From Megasphaera massiliensis (GTDB lineage: Bacteria; Bacillota; Negativicutes; Veillonellales; Megasphaeraceae): a stretch of 60,391 nt of DNA. Under the pieces are notes generated by a model. It was given only the letters and a program-made list of their open reading frames with translations. It was not told the DNA's origin and searched no databases. The stretch's first letter is position 1. Each line of letters opens with the position of its first letter. The stretch lies in NCBI RefSeq assembly GCF_000455225.1, contig NZ_HF954559.1:29954-90344 (forward strand). The letters are read 5' to 3'. Position numbers and translations under genes: made by a program. Below, one piece after another: positions 8,851 to 17,264 of this stretch.

Positions 8851-8882
8851 AGGCGTTGTCCCAGGGGACAGCGCCTTTTTTT
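8851..8882 (+). terminator. Rho-independent terminator after the antiporter gene
   Basis: A GC-rich stem AGGCGTTGTCC / GGACAGCGCCT, with a single internal mismatch and a short loop, is followed by seven T residues. It separates the antiporter transcript from the lipoprotein/sensor genes. Confidence 0.88.
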
Positions 8883-8973
8883 CGCATAGCCTTGCGGCAG
8901 ATTGTAAAACCCTACTCAGCCGGGCCGATTCAGGGTATAATAAATGATATAAATTGTATGCAGGGGAGGCATT

Positions 8974-9894
8974 ATGAAACGGGTTATTTCTATGATGCTG
9001 CTGACCTTAGCCTGTCTTTTCAGTGCGGCCTGCGCCCATCCTCAGGGCTATATCGACTTTACGCAGCCTGAGGGCACTCGCCCGGCTGTAGAGCAGTCCG
9101 GTGTAAAACCGCTTCGCATCGCCTTTGCGTCGGTCATGTCGCCGAGGGAAACGAGGCAGGTGTATCAGCAGATCGTTACTTATATTGCTCAAAAGCAGCA
9201 GCGGCCGGCTGTTCTCATCCAGCGCCGGACCTATGAGGAACTGAATGCCCTCTTGGCCAACGGCGACGCCGATATTGCCTTTTCCTCGACAGGCGCTTAT
9301 GCTGCCTATCAGGGGCAGGTTCCAATCGAACTGTTGGCGATGACCGAGACCAATGGCACGTCCCATTACCAAACGTATATCATCACGGCGGCTGACAGCG
9401 ATATCCATGATTTTAGTCAGCTTCGGGGCAAGGTTTTTGCTTTTACGGACCCTTTGAGCTATTCAGGCTGTTTGGCCATTAAATTTTTGCTGGCCCGAGA
9501 TGGAACGACGCCGGAAATCTTTTTCAACCGCTTTTTCTATACCCATGGTCATGACAAATCACTGTGGTCTGTTGCCAATCATCTGGCCGATGCAGCCGGT
9601 ATCGACAGCCAAATTTATGAGCTCATGGCGGATACCAATCCGGCCCTTTCCAAGGAAGTACGCATCATTGACGCCTTGCCGGAAGCGCCGACCGGACCGA
9701 TCGTCGTCCGCAGTGATTTGGATCCGGCGGAAAAAGAAGAGCTCCGCCATATCTTTTATACGATGCATGAAGATGCGGATTTAGCCAAGGCCATGAAGAA
9801 CATCGTCATCGACCGGTTTATTCCGCCGGATTCTGAGGCCTATGAAGCGTTCAAACAGCAGTATCAGGCACAAAAACGATTGGCAGGAACGTAA
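8974..9894 (+). CDS. PhnD-like substrate-binding lipoprotein (HptA-like sensor)
   Basis: A 306-residue exported lipoprotein. The signal peptide ends in a lipobox LFSAAC with Cys20 as lipid anchor. The remainder is a PhnD/phosphonate-type periplasmic binding fold (RIAFASVMSPRE, DADIAFSSTGAY, GKVFAFTDPLSYSG). No ABC permease or ATPase is near. Instead the next genes, 1 bp apart and overlapping, are a sensor kinase and a regulator, and a sugar-phosphate antiporter lies upstream. In Staphylococcus aureus HptA is a PhnD-like protein that presents glucose-6-phosphate to the kinase HptS. The same job is inferred here. A TATAAT hexamer at 8936-8941 may start the transcript. Confidence 0.8.
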   Translation: MKRVISMMLLTLACLFSAACAHPQGYIDFTQPEGTRPAVEQSGVKPLRIAFASVMSPRETRQVYQQIVTYIAQKQQRPAVLIQRRTYEELNALLANGDADIAFSSTGAYAAYQGQVPIELLAMTETNGTSHYQTYIITAADSDIHDFSQLRGKVFAFTDPLSYSGCLAIKFLLARDGTTPEIFFNRFFYTHGHDKSLWSVANHLADAAGIDSQIYELMADTNPALSKEVRIIDALPEAPTGPIVVRSDLDPAEKEELRHIFYTMHEDADLAKAMKNIVIDRFIPPDSEAYEAFKQQYQAQKRLAGT

Positions 9895-9895
9895 G

Positions 9896-11338
9896 ATGAG
9901 AAACTACACGTTATACGTAAAATTTAATGCCCTCATCGTCGGCACGATTTTTATCTGCGGACTGCTGACGGCGTCGCTGTTCCTCTATTCGACGAGTGAG
10001 TACATGAGCCATGAACTCGAGGCATCCGGGAAGGAACTGGCCGTGTCCATCGGACAGGTCGTCAGCAATGACATCCTCGTCGACGACCGTTTTGATATGA
10101 CCGAGCAGCTGCTCCATGCTCAAAAGACGAACGACCAGGTCCGCTACATTCTGGTGACCTATCCGGACGGACGTATTCTGGCCAGTACTTTTACGGACGG
10201 ACTGCCGAAGGGCCTTCCGGAACGGCGGGATATGACTATGGAAGGCGTCGGGCAGGCAGTGACTTTTGACAGCACCGAAGGCTATATCCGAGAAATTCTC
10301 GTTCCCATCGACGGCGGTTTAGTCGGATATTTTCGAGTCGGTCTGTCCGAGCGGCCCATGATGCAGCTCATGTGGAAGCGCTTTGTCGAGACGATGCTGA
10401 TTATCCTGGCAATCTGTCTGGTGGCCTCTGCTTTGGCTACGCGATATGCCCGGGCTTTTCTGCGCCCCGTTCAAGCTTTGGCGAAAGCCATTCGTCAAAT
10501 CGGCCGCGGGAATTACAATGTTCGCGTTTCCGTCGAAACGAAAGACGATGTCGGTCAGTTGGCTAAGGCTTTCAATGTCATGAGCAACCGTCTGTCGGTC
10601 AAGGATCGGGAAAACTCGAAACTTTTGACGGCCCTTCGGGAAAAGGAGAAGAATCGAGTTTGGCTCATCGATCAGCTGTTTTCGGCTCGTGAAGATGAAC
10701 GGCGCCGTATTTCACGAGAGCTCCACGATGAAACGAGTCAGTCTATGGTATCGATCTTAGCCTACCTGCGGCTCATTCAGGACCGGACTGAAAGTCCCGA
10801 CGTGCGGGAATTGGTGACCGGTGTCCGTGAATTGACGAGAGAGACTCTGGAAAGCCTGCGCCATTTGGCGGTCAACCTCCATCCGCCGCTCCTCGACGAT
10901 TTAGGCCTCATCGTAGCCATTGAAAAATATCTCGATACGTATCGGCAGACCCAGCCGAATCTTTCCGTGTCTTTCTGTCATGACGGCGATATTGCTAAAG
11001 TGTCGCGGCCAGTTGCTTTATTTTGTTACCGCATGGTGCAGGAAGGGCTGACCAACATCGCTCGCCATGCCCAAGCTCATACAGTGACGATTGAACTGAA
11101 CATTCTGCCGTCGTCCTTGTCTTTACGTATTGCCGATGACGGCGTCGGTTTCAGTGCCGCCCGGGCTGAGCAGGCACGGCTTGATAATCATTTAGGGCTG
11201 GTCAGCATGCAGGAACGGACTGACGTGTTGAATGGCACTTTTTATATCGACGGCCGACCGGGGAAGGGAACGACCCTGACCATAATGCTGCCGTTACATC
11301 TGAGTGAGGAGATAGAAGATGAACATACTATTGGCTGA
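9896..11338 (+). CDS. Two-component sensor histidine kinase (HisKA_3 type)
   Basis: A 480-residue membrane kinase. Membrane segments are near residues 11-31 and 166-182, with an external domain of about 130 residues between them. A HAMP domain follows (about 183-236), then a HisKA_3 dimerisation domain with phospho-acceptor His277 in RRISRELHDETSQ, and an HATPase_c domain with DDGVGF. The start at 9896 lies 1 bp after the lipoprotein stop and is preferred over an in-frame upstream codon inside that gene. The C-terminus overlaps the regulator gene by 20 bp. Kinases of this class pair with NarL/FixJ regulators, as here. The signal is probably relayed by the lipoprotein. Confidence 0.92.
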   Translation: MRNYTLYVKFNALIVGTIFICGLLTASLFLYSTSEYMSHELEASGKELAVSIGQVVSNDILVDDRFDMTEQLLHAQKTNDQVRYILVTYPDGRILASTFTDGLPKGLPERRDMTMEGVGQAVTFDSTEGYIREILVPIDGGLVGYFRVGLSERPMMQLMWKRFVETMLIILAICLVASALATRYARAFLRPVQALAKAIRQIGRGNYNVRVSVETKDDVGQLAKAFNVMSNRLSVKDRENSKLLTALREKEKNRVWLIDQLFSAREDERRRISRELHDETSQSMVSILAYLRLIQDRTESPDVRELVTGVRELTRETLESLRHLAVNLHPPLLDDLGLIVAIEKYLDTYRQTQPNLSVSFCHDGDIAKVSRPVALFCYRMVQEGLTNIARHAQAHTVTIELNILPSSLSLRIADDGVGFSAARAEQARLDNHLGLVSMQERTDVLNGTFYIDGRPGKGTTLTIMLPLHLSEEIEDEHTIG

Positions 11339-11939
11339 TGACCACCGCATTTTGCGGACGGGCCTCAAATTATTGTTAGCTTCGCAGGACGACTGCAAGG
11401 TCGTTGCCGAGGCCTCTAACGGACAAGAAGTCCTCGATATACTGGAAGAGACAGACGTCGATGTCGTCCTTCTTGATCTATCGATGCCGGTCATGAACGG
11501 CATCGACTGTTTACGGGAAATCCGTCGCCGCCATTATGCAGTGAAGGTCCTGGTCCTTACCATGTACAGCGAGCAGGAGTACGTGACTGAATTGATGCAG
11601 CTCGGTGCTGACGGGTACTTGTGCAAAGATACCCTTGATGCAGAGCTCTTTAAAGGCCTTCGTGCCGTCGCTTCCGGCGAGCGTTATCTAAGTGAACGCG
11701 AAGCCCGGAGTCTCCTTAACGGTGTCTTAGCAGAGAAAAAAGATATGCCGACCTTGTCGGAACGGGAGCAGGAAGTCCTCGTTGCCTTAGTACACGGCCA
11801 TTCGCTGTCGTCTATCGGGGATACGCTGCACCTTTCGGTAAAGACCGTGTCGACGTATAAAACGAGGCTTATGCAAAAGCTCAATTGTAAGACGAAGTCA
11901 GAGCTTGTAGATTATGCCTTAAAACACCACTTGATGTAA
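11319..11939 (+). CDS. NarL/FixJ-family response regulator
   Basis: A 206-residue response regulator. The receiver domain has the acidic pair D7-D8, phospho-acceptor Asp53 (LLDLSMP) and Lys103. The C-terminal LuxR-type helix-turn-helix reads LSEREQEVLVALVHG...VKTVSTYKTRLMQKL. It overlaps the kinase gene, so the two are translationally coupled. The staphylococcal HptR is an AraC-type regulator, whereas this NarL type is like enterobacterial UhpA. A likely target is the antiporter gene at 7495. Confidence 0.93.
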   Translation: MNILLADDHRILRTGLKLLLASQDDCKVVAEASNGQEVLDILEETDVDVVLLDLSMPVMNGIDCLREIRRRHYAVKVLVLTMYSEQEYVTELMQLGADGYLCKDTLDAELFKGLRAVASGERYLSEREARSLLNGVLAEKKDMPTLSEREQEVLVALVHGHSLSSIGDTLHLSVKTVSTYKTRLMQKLNCKTKSELVDYALKHHLM

Positions 11940-11952
11940 GTCTTTTGGGCAT

Positions 11953-11990
11953 AAAGAAAGCATTGCCCGCAGGCAATGCTTTCTTTATTG
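11953..11990. terminator. Bidirectional terminator
   Basis: A perfect 15-bp stem (AAAGAAAGCATTGCC / GGCAATGCTTTCTTT) with a CGCA loop lies between the convergent response regulator and LysR genes. A-rich and T-rich flanks allow it to work on both strands. Confidence 0.88.
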
Positions 11991-12008
11991 ATATTTACGG
12001 CAGACAGC

Positions 12009-12962
12009 TTAGTCTTCACTAGGCGTGTCCGACAGGAAAGGCTGGTCGGCAGCTTCATTTTGAATCATCGTACTGGCATCTTTGAAATACTCTTTAAAGG
12101 ACTGGACCCAGGTCCGGGACGGATGGGAGAGGTATCCCTTGCTTTTCCAAATGAGGGCCAGCGTCCAGTACAGGTGTGGTTTGACCAAGGGAACGGATAC
12201 AGCAAGATCCGGCGAAATGCGCTGACAAATGGTGTGCGGCATGAGGGAAATGCCCAGTTTGCCCGATACCATCTGGGCCAGGAAGTCCCAGTTGCTGGAA
12301 CGGCAGACGATTTTCGGATGGGCCATGATTTCCTGAAACGCCGAGCGCAGATAGGGATTCAGCGAAAATCCATTGGGATAGAAGACGAAGGTTTCGTCTT
12401 TGATATCGGATAAGGTCAGGGACGGACGGGAGGCCAGGGGATGATCCGGCCAGAGGACGACGTCGAGAGGCTCTTCATGGAAAATGAAGAATTCATAAGG
12501 GATTTCCGTCGTAATCGGCAGGGCGACGAAGCCGACCTGGATGAGCCCATCGTCGATGGCTGAGACGACGTCTTGGGAGCCGACTTCCTTCATTTCCAAT
12601 TCGATTTTGGGATAGGTATTGATGAAATGAGCGATAAACGGCGCGATGACAGACGACCCGATCATGGGCGGGACCCCGACGGACAACTTGCCGGAATTGA
12701 GGAGCTGCGGCGATTCCATTTCTTCATTCAACTGGGTAAAGCCCTTGATGAGTTCTTCGATTTTAGGAAGCAAATAGGAACCCGTTTCCGTCAGCTCTAC
12801 ATTTTTACCCTTGCGGTCAAATAATTGCACACCCCAATGTTCTTCCAGGGCCTTGATGCCCTTGCTGATAGACGGCTGGCTGATGTGCAGGGATTTTGAA
12901 GCCTTTGTGAAGCTTTTTTTGTGAGCGACTTCGATGAAGTATGTCAATTGGAATAAATCCAT
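12009..12962 (-). CDS. LysR-family transcriptional regulator
   Basis: A 317-residue LysR-type regulator with an N-terminal helix-turn-helix (KSFTKASKSLHISQPSISKG, about residues 16-35) and a substrate-binding-like effector domain. It stands alone: the gene to the right (dinB) is divergent and 224 bp away, so its target could be a distant locus. A GGATT-GAA-AATCC inverted repeat lies in the divergent gap at 13012-13024. AGAGAGGTGAAA precedes the start. The inducer is unknown. Confidence 0.9.
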   Translation of the reverse strand: MDLFQLTYFIEVAHKKSFTKASKSLHISQPSISKGIKALEEHWGVQLFDRKGKNVELTETGSYLLPKIEELIKGFTQLNEEMESPQLLNSGKLSVGVPPMIGSSVIAPFIAHFINTYPKIELEMKEVGSQDVVSAIDDGLIQVGFVALPITTEIPYEFFIFHEEPLDVVLWPDHPLASRPSLTLSDIKDETFVFYPNGFSLNPYLRSAFQEIMAHPKIVCRSSNWDFLAQMVSGKLGISLMPHTICQRISPDLAVSVPLVKPHLYWTLALIWKSKGYLSHPSRTWVQSFKEYFKDASTMIQNEAADQPFLSDTPSED

Positions 12963-13011
12963 AATATACTATTTCACCTCTCTTTAGTATTCTTATAGTT
13001 TACCATATTAC

Positions 13012-13027
13012 GGATTGAAAATCCAAT
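13012..13027. promoter_or_regulatory. Candidate LysR operator
   Basis: GGATTGAAAATCCAAT contains a GGATT-GAA-AATCC inverted repeat and fits the T-N11-A rule of LysR sites (ATTG-N6-CAAT). It lies 50 bp upstream of the LysR start, a typical place for autoregulation. Confidence 0.35.
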
Positions 13028-13134
13028 GATGTGCAGTCTCGTTAATTAGCGTAATGACGCCATTTTTACAGAAAATTTGATTTCCGGCACCGGTCCCAAA
13101 GTCTTGCGGCCGAGCCGTACCGGGAAGCGCCGTA

Positions 13135-13163
13135 TTTACAAGATGTCTCTCGTGTATCATAAT
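13135..13163 (+). promoter_or_regulatory. dinB: Candidate sigma-A promoter of dinB
   Basis: TTTACA (13135-13140) and CATAAT (13158-13163) are separated by 17 bases. The start codon follows 23 bases after the -10, with AAAGGAGGGAG as ribosome binding site. I looked for a Gram-positive LexA box (CGAAC-N4-GTTCG) here and saw none. Confidence 0.5.
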
Positions 13164-13186
13164 AGAGAGTATAAAGGAGGGAGCTT

Positions 13187-14362
13187 ATGGCAACGCGATG
13201 GATTATGCACGTCGATATGGATGCGTTTTACGCGTCTATTGAACAAAGAGACAATCCGGCCTTGAAGGGACTGCCCGTCGTTGTCGGCGGCCTTATGGAC
13301 CGCGGCGTCGTAGCAACTGCATCCTATGAAGCGCGGCGCTATGGCATCCATTCGGCCATGAGCATGAAGGCGGCACGGAGACGCTGCCCGAACGGCGTCT
13401 TTTTACCGGTACGGATGGCGGCCTATCGACGGGTGTCGCATCAGATCCGCTTGATTTTATCTCACTATTCTCCCTATATCGAACCCTTGGCTCTGGATGA
13501 AGCTTTTTTGGACGTATCCGGCATGGAACGCCACTATCCCAATATCGTCGATATCGGAAAAGCCGTCAAAGACGAGATTTTTCGGACGACGGGCCTCGTC
13601 GCCTCGGCAGGGATTGCGCCCAATAAATTTTTAGCGAAACTGGCTTCGGATTTAAGAAAACCGGATGGCTTAGTTTGGATTCCCTATGGGACGGAACAAG
13701 CGGTATTGGCGCCGCTGCCGATCAGTCGATTATGGGGCGTCGGCAAGGTGACGGAAGAAGCTTTAAAGAAGGGCGGATACCATAGGATCGGCGATATTTC
13801 GGCGTCCAGCCCGGAGGCCTTAAAACCCCTCTTAGGCAATCAGGCCGAGCGCATTTACCGATTATCTCTCGGTCAGGATAAGCGACCTTTGGAGGTACGG
13901 CGGCGGCCTCAGTCGGTTGGAAATGAGCATACGTACAGCCGTGATTTGACCCTGCCTTCTGAAGTCGATGAACAGTTCCGCCTCTTAGCCAATGAAGTGG
14001 CCTGGCGGCTGCGTCAGAGCCGGCTCATGGGACGGACGATTACGATCAAGATCCGCTATGCGTCCTTTAAGACCGTTACCCGGTCGCTGACTCTTAGCGA
14101 TATGGGGACGGCGTCGGAAGAACAATTATATTTTTCGGCAAAAAGATTGTATAATAAGGATAAAGGACATGAGCCAATCCGACTGCTGGGTCTCACCGTC
14201 AGCCAGCTTCAGCCGTATCAAGTCCAGGGCGATTTATTTTCCGAAGACGAGGAAACGAAGGAGAAAGTCATCGAGGCCATCGATAAACTGCAGCAGCGAT
14301 TCGGTCGTACGGCCATTATGAAAGGGTTTTTGTGGGAAATGTCCCATGAGAAGGATACGTAA
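13187..14362 (+). CDS. dinB: DNA polymerase IV (Y family)
   Basis: A 391-residue Y-family translesion polymerase. It opens with the metal-binding motif MHVDMDAFYASIEQ and has the second acidic motif LALDEAFLDV (about residue 103). Palm, fingers, thumb (SRLWGVGKVTEEAL, helix-hairpin-helix-like) and little-finger domains are complete, and the length is normal. It copies past DNA lesions with low fidelity. The next small gene starts 16 bp after the stop and is probably on the same transcript. Confidence 0.95.
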   Translation: MATRWIMHVDMDAFYASIEQRDNPALKGLPVVVGGLMDRGVVATASYEARRYGIHSAMSMKAARRRCPNGVFLPVRMAAYRRVSHQIRLILSHYSPYIEPLALDEAFLDVSGMERHYPNIVDIGKAVKDEIFRTTGLVASAGIAPNKFLAKLASDLRKPDGLVWIPYGTEQAVLAPLPISRLWGVGKVTEEALKKGGYHRIGDISASSPEALKPLLGNQAERIYRLSLGQDKRPLEVRRRPQSVGNEHTYSRDLTLPSEVDEQFRLLANEVAWRLRQSRLMGRTITIKIRYASFKTVTRSLTLSDMGTASEEQLYFSAKRLYNKDKGHEPIRLLGLTVSQLQPYQVQGDLFSEDEETKEKVIEAIDKLQQRFGRTAIMKGFLWEMSHEKDT

Positions 14363-14378
14363 AAAAGGAGTTTTAGCC

Positions 14379-14666
14379 ATGGCAATTTTTAAAGTCGTCG
14401 CCCATACCGGTGACAATAACAACGGGTATATCGAGTATAATACGGAAACGAAGGAGCTGGGCGTTCATCTGAATGATGAAGCTGTCAACGAACGCGCCCG
14501 GGAGTATTTGACGACCGAGCGGGTCCTGCATCAGTATACGGACCTTTCGCAGTATAAAACCATCAGTGCCGTTCCGACGTCGAGCTTGGAAACGTTGAAA
14601 TTGGCCATGTGTTATATGTGGCGGGCGACAGGTGTCCACATCGATTGGAGCCGTCCCGTCGAATAA
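14379..14666 (+). CDS. Small conserved-looking protein of unknown function
   Basis: A 95-residue soluble protein that I do not recognise. The start at 14379 follows AAAAAAGGAG; an in-frame ATG at 14346 lies inside the dinB end and lacks a ribosome binding site. The N-terminus (FKVVAHTGDNNNGYIEYN) looks like a beta hairpin and the C-terminus is helical with one CYMW segment. It lies 16 bp after dinB and just before the DnaA-box-like cluster. No function is inferred. Confidence 0.7.
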   Translation: MAIFKVVAHTGDNNNGYIEYNTETKELGVHLNDEAVNERAREYLTTERVLHQYTDLSQYKTISAVPTSSLETLKLAMCYMWRATGVHIDWSRPVE

Positions 14667-14690
14667 GACAGCTTTAAAAGCATTCACAAT

Positions 14691-15062
14691 GTATCCACAT
14701 TTTCTGTGTACAACAGTGACAGAAATGTGGATATTTTTTTGGAATCCGCATAGTTGCGCTGATTTTTTTCAGTGGATACTTATATCAAGTGATGTTGGGA
14801 AATGTGGATAAGTCGCGCGGATAAATATATATCCCCAGAGGAAACACAACGATAACGGCATGGTTGAGCGATTGTACGTGGGAGAACAAATGAACAAAGT
14901 GATGTGTATAATTCCTGTAGAAATGTGGATAAGTTGATTCGGAGATTTACACACAATATGTGGATAGATTGTGGAAAGATATCCACAGGAGGACAAAGCA
15001 TAAAAACGCCATTTACGGACCTATTCACAAGTTATCCACTTTACATATCCACAATTTCCACA
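14691..15062. promoter_or_regulatory. Dense cluster of DnaA-box-like sites
   Basis: Within about 370 bp there are two perfect DnaA boxes (TTATCCACA on the minus strand at 14803-14811 and 14924-14932). There are also seven one-mismatch copies, at 14691-14699, 14726-14734, 14903-14911, 14959-14967, 14979-14987, 15032-15040 and 15045-15053. Further two-mismatch sites lie at 14771, 14970, 15021 and 15054. Boxes occur in both orientations in AT-rich DNA with no gene. No dnaA or dnaN lies in the window, so this may be a DnaA-titrating or regulatory cluster, or an origin separated from dnaA. Confidence 0.8.
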
Positions 15063-15078
15063 GATTTTACGTTTGTGG

Positions 15079-15084
15079 TATACT
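15079..15084 (+). promoter_or_regulatory. nagA: Extended -10 promoter of nagA
   Basis: TGGTATACT forms an extended -10 hexamer (TATACT at 15079-15084) 35 bases before the start codon. The -35 region is poor and coincides with the last DnaA-box-like sequence at 15054-15062, so DnaA could affect this promoter. Confidence 0.5.
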
Positions 15085-15119
15085 GGAAATAGTGAATACG
15101 ATTTTAGGAGGAATTTATT

Positions 15120-16277
15120 ATGAAAGCAATTTTCGACGGACTGATTGTCCTGCCGAATGAAATTGTCAACGGACATGTTATTCTGTATGAAAAGGATATA
15201 TGGCGCATCGTTCCGCGTAAGCAGTTCAGAGCCGGCATGTGCTCGGAATTCATCGATGCCAACGGCGGTTTTGTCGTCCCCGGCTTTATTAATGAACATA
15301 TTCACGGCTGTGCCGGTGCCGACGTCATGGATGACGACGATCAGGCTTTGCCGACGATTCAGCAGGCCCTGCCGGCGACGGGCGTTACGTCCTTTGCAGC
15401 GACGACGATGACCATGGAACAAGGTGTCATTGAAACTGCTTTGAAACGGATTAAAGCTGCAAAAGAAAATTACACCGGCGGGGCGCAGGTCCTCGGCGCT
15501 CATCTGGAAGGCCCTTTTGTAAGCCCCCTCTATAAGGGGTCCCAGTCCGAAGACTGTATACAGGATCCGGATTTTTCCTGGTTGGAACCCTATGGGGACA
15601 TCATTAAAATCATTACCTTGGCTCCGGAACAGTTAAAGAATAAGCAATTTTTAAAGGCTTGTAAGGATCGGGGCATCGTCGTATCTCTCGGCCATTCGGG
15701 GGCTTCTTTTGAACAGGCTATGGATTGTATGGACACCCTCGGCGACTGCCATGTCACCCATCTGTATAATGCCATGACGCCCTTCCGCCACCGCGAACCG
15801 GGCCTTGTCGGAGCGGCTCTTCTCCATAAAAACGCCTGCTGTGAATTGATTTGTGATGACCTCCATGTTCACCCGGCGGCACAGAAGTTGGCCTATCAGA
15901 TAAAAGCCCGCGACGGACTCATCTTGGTCACCGATTCGATGCGGGCCTGTCTCCAAGGCGACGGCGAATCGAGTCTTGGCGGCCAGAAGGTCTTTGTAAA
16001 GAATGGTGAAGCCCGATTGGCTGACGGGACTTTGGCTGCTAGTGTGGCCCCCATGAACGAAGTTGTCCTCCATTTCCTTATCAATTCGGGGGCATCCCTT
16101 CCCGATGTCGTAGCTATGGCTACCATCAACCCGGCGAAAGCCCTCGGGGTGTACGATCGGATCGGCTCTCTGGAAGCAGGCAAACAGGCCGATATCGTCG
16201 TCTTGGACAGCAACGACTTCCATGTAAAATCGACGGTCGTCGCCGGTGAATTGGTTTATAACGAACCGATACAATAA
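15120..16277 (+). CDS. nagA: N-acetylglucosamine-6-phosphate deacetylase
   Basis: A 385-residue amidohydrolase-fold enzyme that removes acetate from N-acetylglucosamine-6-phosphate to give glucosamine-6-phosphate. Family marks are the metal-binding GFINEHIHGC segment (about residues 57-66), HLEGPFVSP with the metal-ligand Glu (about 128), LGHSGAS and THLYNAM with metal-binding His residues, and the catalytic Asp in LVTDSM (about 270; usually TDAM). The start follows AGGAGGAATTTATT. It is convergent with a ROK-family kinase; nagB is not in the window. The single-base change TDAM to TDSM keeps the Asp. Confidence 0.95.
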   Translation: MKAIFDGLIVLPNEIVNGHVILYEKDIWRIVPRKQFRAGMCSEFIDANGGFVVPGFINEHIHGCAGADVMDDDDQALPTIQQALPATGVTSFAATTMTMEQGVIETALKRIKAAKENYTGGAQVLGAHLEGPFVSPLYKGSQSEDCIQDPDFSWLEPYGDIIKIITLAPEQLKNKQFLKACKDRGIVVSLGHSGASFEQAMDCMDTLGDCHVTHLYNAMTPFRHREPGLVGAALLHKNACCELICDDLHVHPAAQKLAYQIKARDGLILVTDSMRACLQGDGESSLGGQKVFVKNGEARLADGTLAASVAPMNEVVLHFLINSGASLPDVVAMATINPAKALGVYDRIGSLEAGKQADIVVLDSNDFHVKSTVVAGELVYNEPIQ

Positions 16278-16296
16278 AATCTATTATATGTAATGA

Positions 16297-16340
16297 AAAG
16301 AAGGCCAAGGTGCTTTGTTCCCTTGACCTTCTTTGTTGTC
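16297..16340. terminator. Bidirectional terminator between nagA and ROK kinase
   Basis: A 14-bp stem with one mismatch (AAAGAAGGCCAAGG / CCTTGACCTTCTTT) and a 10-base loop lies between the two convergent genes. Confidence 0.75.
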
Positions 16341-16349
16341 GGAAAGAAT

Positions 16350-17228
16350 CTATCCGAGCGCTGATTTTTTATTTTTCAATACATATAGAGCGCCTAACAA
16401 GCCGGCGTCGTTTTGGAGTCTTGCAAAGGCGAGGCCTTTTGGGGGAAGCATCCGTTCCGGCAGACGGTCTGACAGGGCCTCTTCAAGGGGCTGGCGGATG
16501 ATGGATTCCCGGTTCATGATGCCGCCGCCGAGGATGATTCGTTCGGGATTGAAGAGACTGATGATATTGGTGAGGCCGTCGGCCAGATTCTGACAGAAGA
16601 TATGAAAACAGCGAAGGGCCTGAGCATCGTCGCTTTCAATCAGTTGGAAGGCCCGGTAGCCGTCCATTTCGTTGGGAGGAATGCCTTTTTTGCTGGCGAT
16701 TTCACGGCAGAGAAAGGACGCCGAGGCGACGTCGTGGAACCGGCCTGTCGGGAGGCTCATATAGGCGATTTCTCCGGCAGCATGAGTGGCGCCGTGGAGT
16801 ACCCGACCTTCTTCGATGATGGCTCCGCCGATGCTGGTGCCGACGGTTACGGCAAAGAAAGACGAGACGTCCTTTCCGGCTCCGAGCCAATATTCGCCAA
16901 GGGCGGCGCAGTTGGTATCGTTTTCGACGCTGACCGTGAGTTTAAATTCTTCCTCTAACATCGTTTTCCACTGCGTTCCCGTATAGCCGGGGATGGAGAG
17001 GGCGTGCTCTACCGTGCCGGATTCGGTGTTTACAATGCCTGCCGTCGACAGGGCGATGCCGGCAAGAGATACTTCTTTCTGCTGCTGTCGGACAAGGTTT
17101 CGGACCGCAGCGACGATGGCCGGGCCGTCTCCGGAAGGGATGAGGCCTCTTTTGTGGAAGCGGCCTTCTTCATCGATAAGGCCGAATTTGATTGCCGTTC
17201 CGCCGACATCGAAGCAACTGTACATCAT
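16350..17228 (-). CDS. ROK-family sugar kinase
   Basis: A 292-residue kinase of the ROK family. The ATP-binding motif DVGGTAIKFG lies at residues 7-16, the catalytic region is SVENDTNCAALGE (about 105), and a glycine-rich VGTSIGGAII follows. The usual ROK zinc motif CxCGxxGCxE is not visible; the region after GEIAYM reads quite differently. That is seen in some glucokinase and N-acetylmannosamine kinase relatives. Being convergent with nagA it may phosphorylate glucose or an amino sugar, but specificity cannot be assigned. ATG codons at 17228 and 17225 are both possible starts behind GGATGTGA. Confidence 0.85.
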   Translation of the reverse strand: MMYSCFDVGGTAIKFGLIDEEGRFHKRGLIPSGDGPAIVAAVRNLVRQQQKEVSLAGIALSTAGIVNTESGTVEHALSIPGYTGTQWKTMLEEEFKLTVSVENDTNCAALGEYWLGAGKDVSSFFAVTVGTSIGGAIIEEGRVLHGATHAAGEIAYMSLPTGRFHDVASASFLCREIASKKGIPPNEMDGYRAFQLIESDDAQALRCFHIFCQNLADGLTNIISLFNPERIILGGGIMNRESIIRQPLEEALSDRLPERMLPPKGLAFARLQNDAGLLGALYVLKNKKSALG

Positions 17229-17264
17229 TATAGTTCACATCCTTTTTACGAAAGAAAGTTAACT

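Noticed and set aside
12963-13186. LexA box for SOS control of dinB
   Set aside because: No CGAAC-N4-GTTCG-like sequence was found in the dinB promoter region.
14691-15062. Chromosome replication origin (oriC)
   Set aside because: DnaA boxes are dense, but there is no dnaA, dnaN or other replication gene in the window and no change in leading-strand gene direction. I keep it as a DnaA-binding cluster only.
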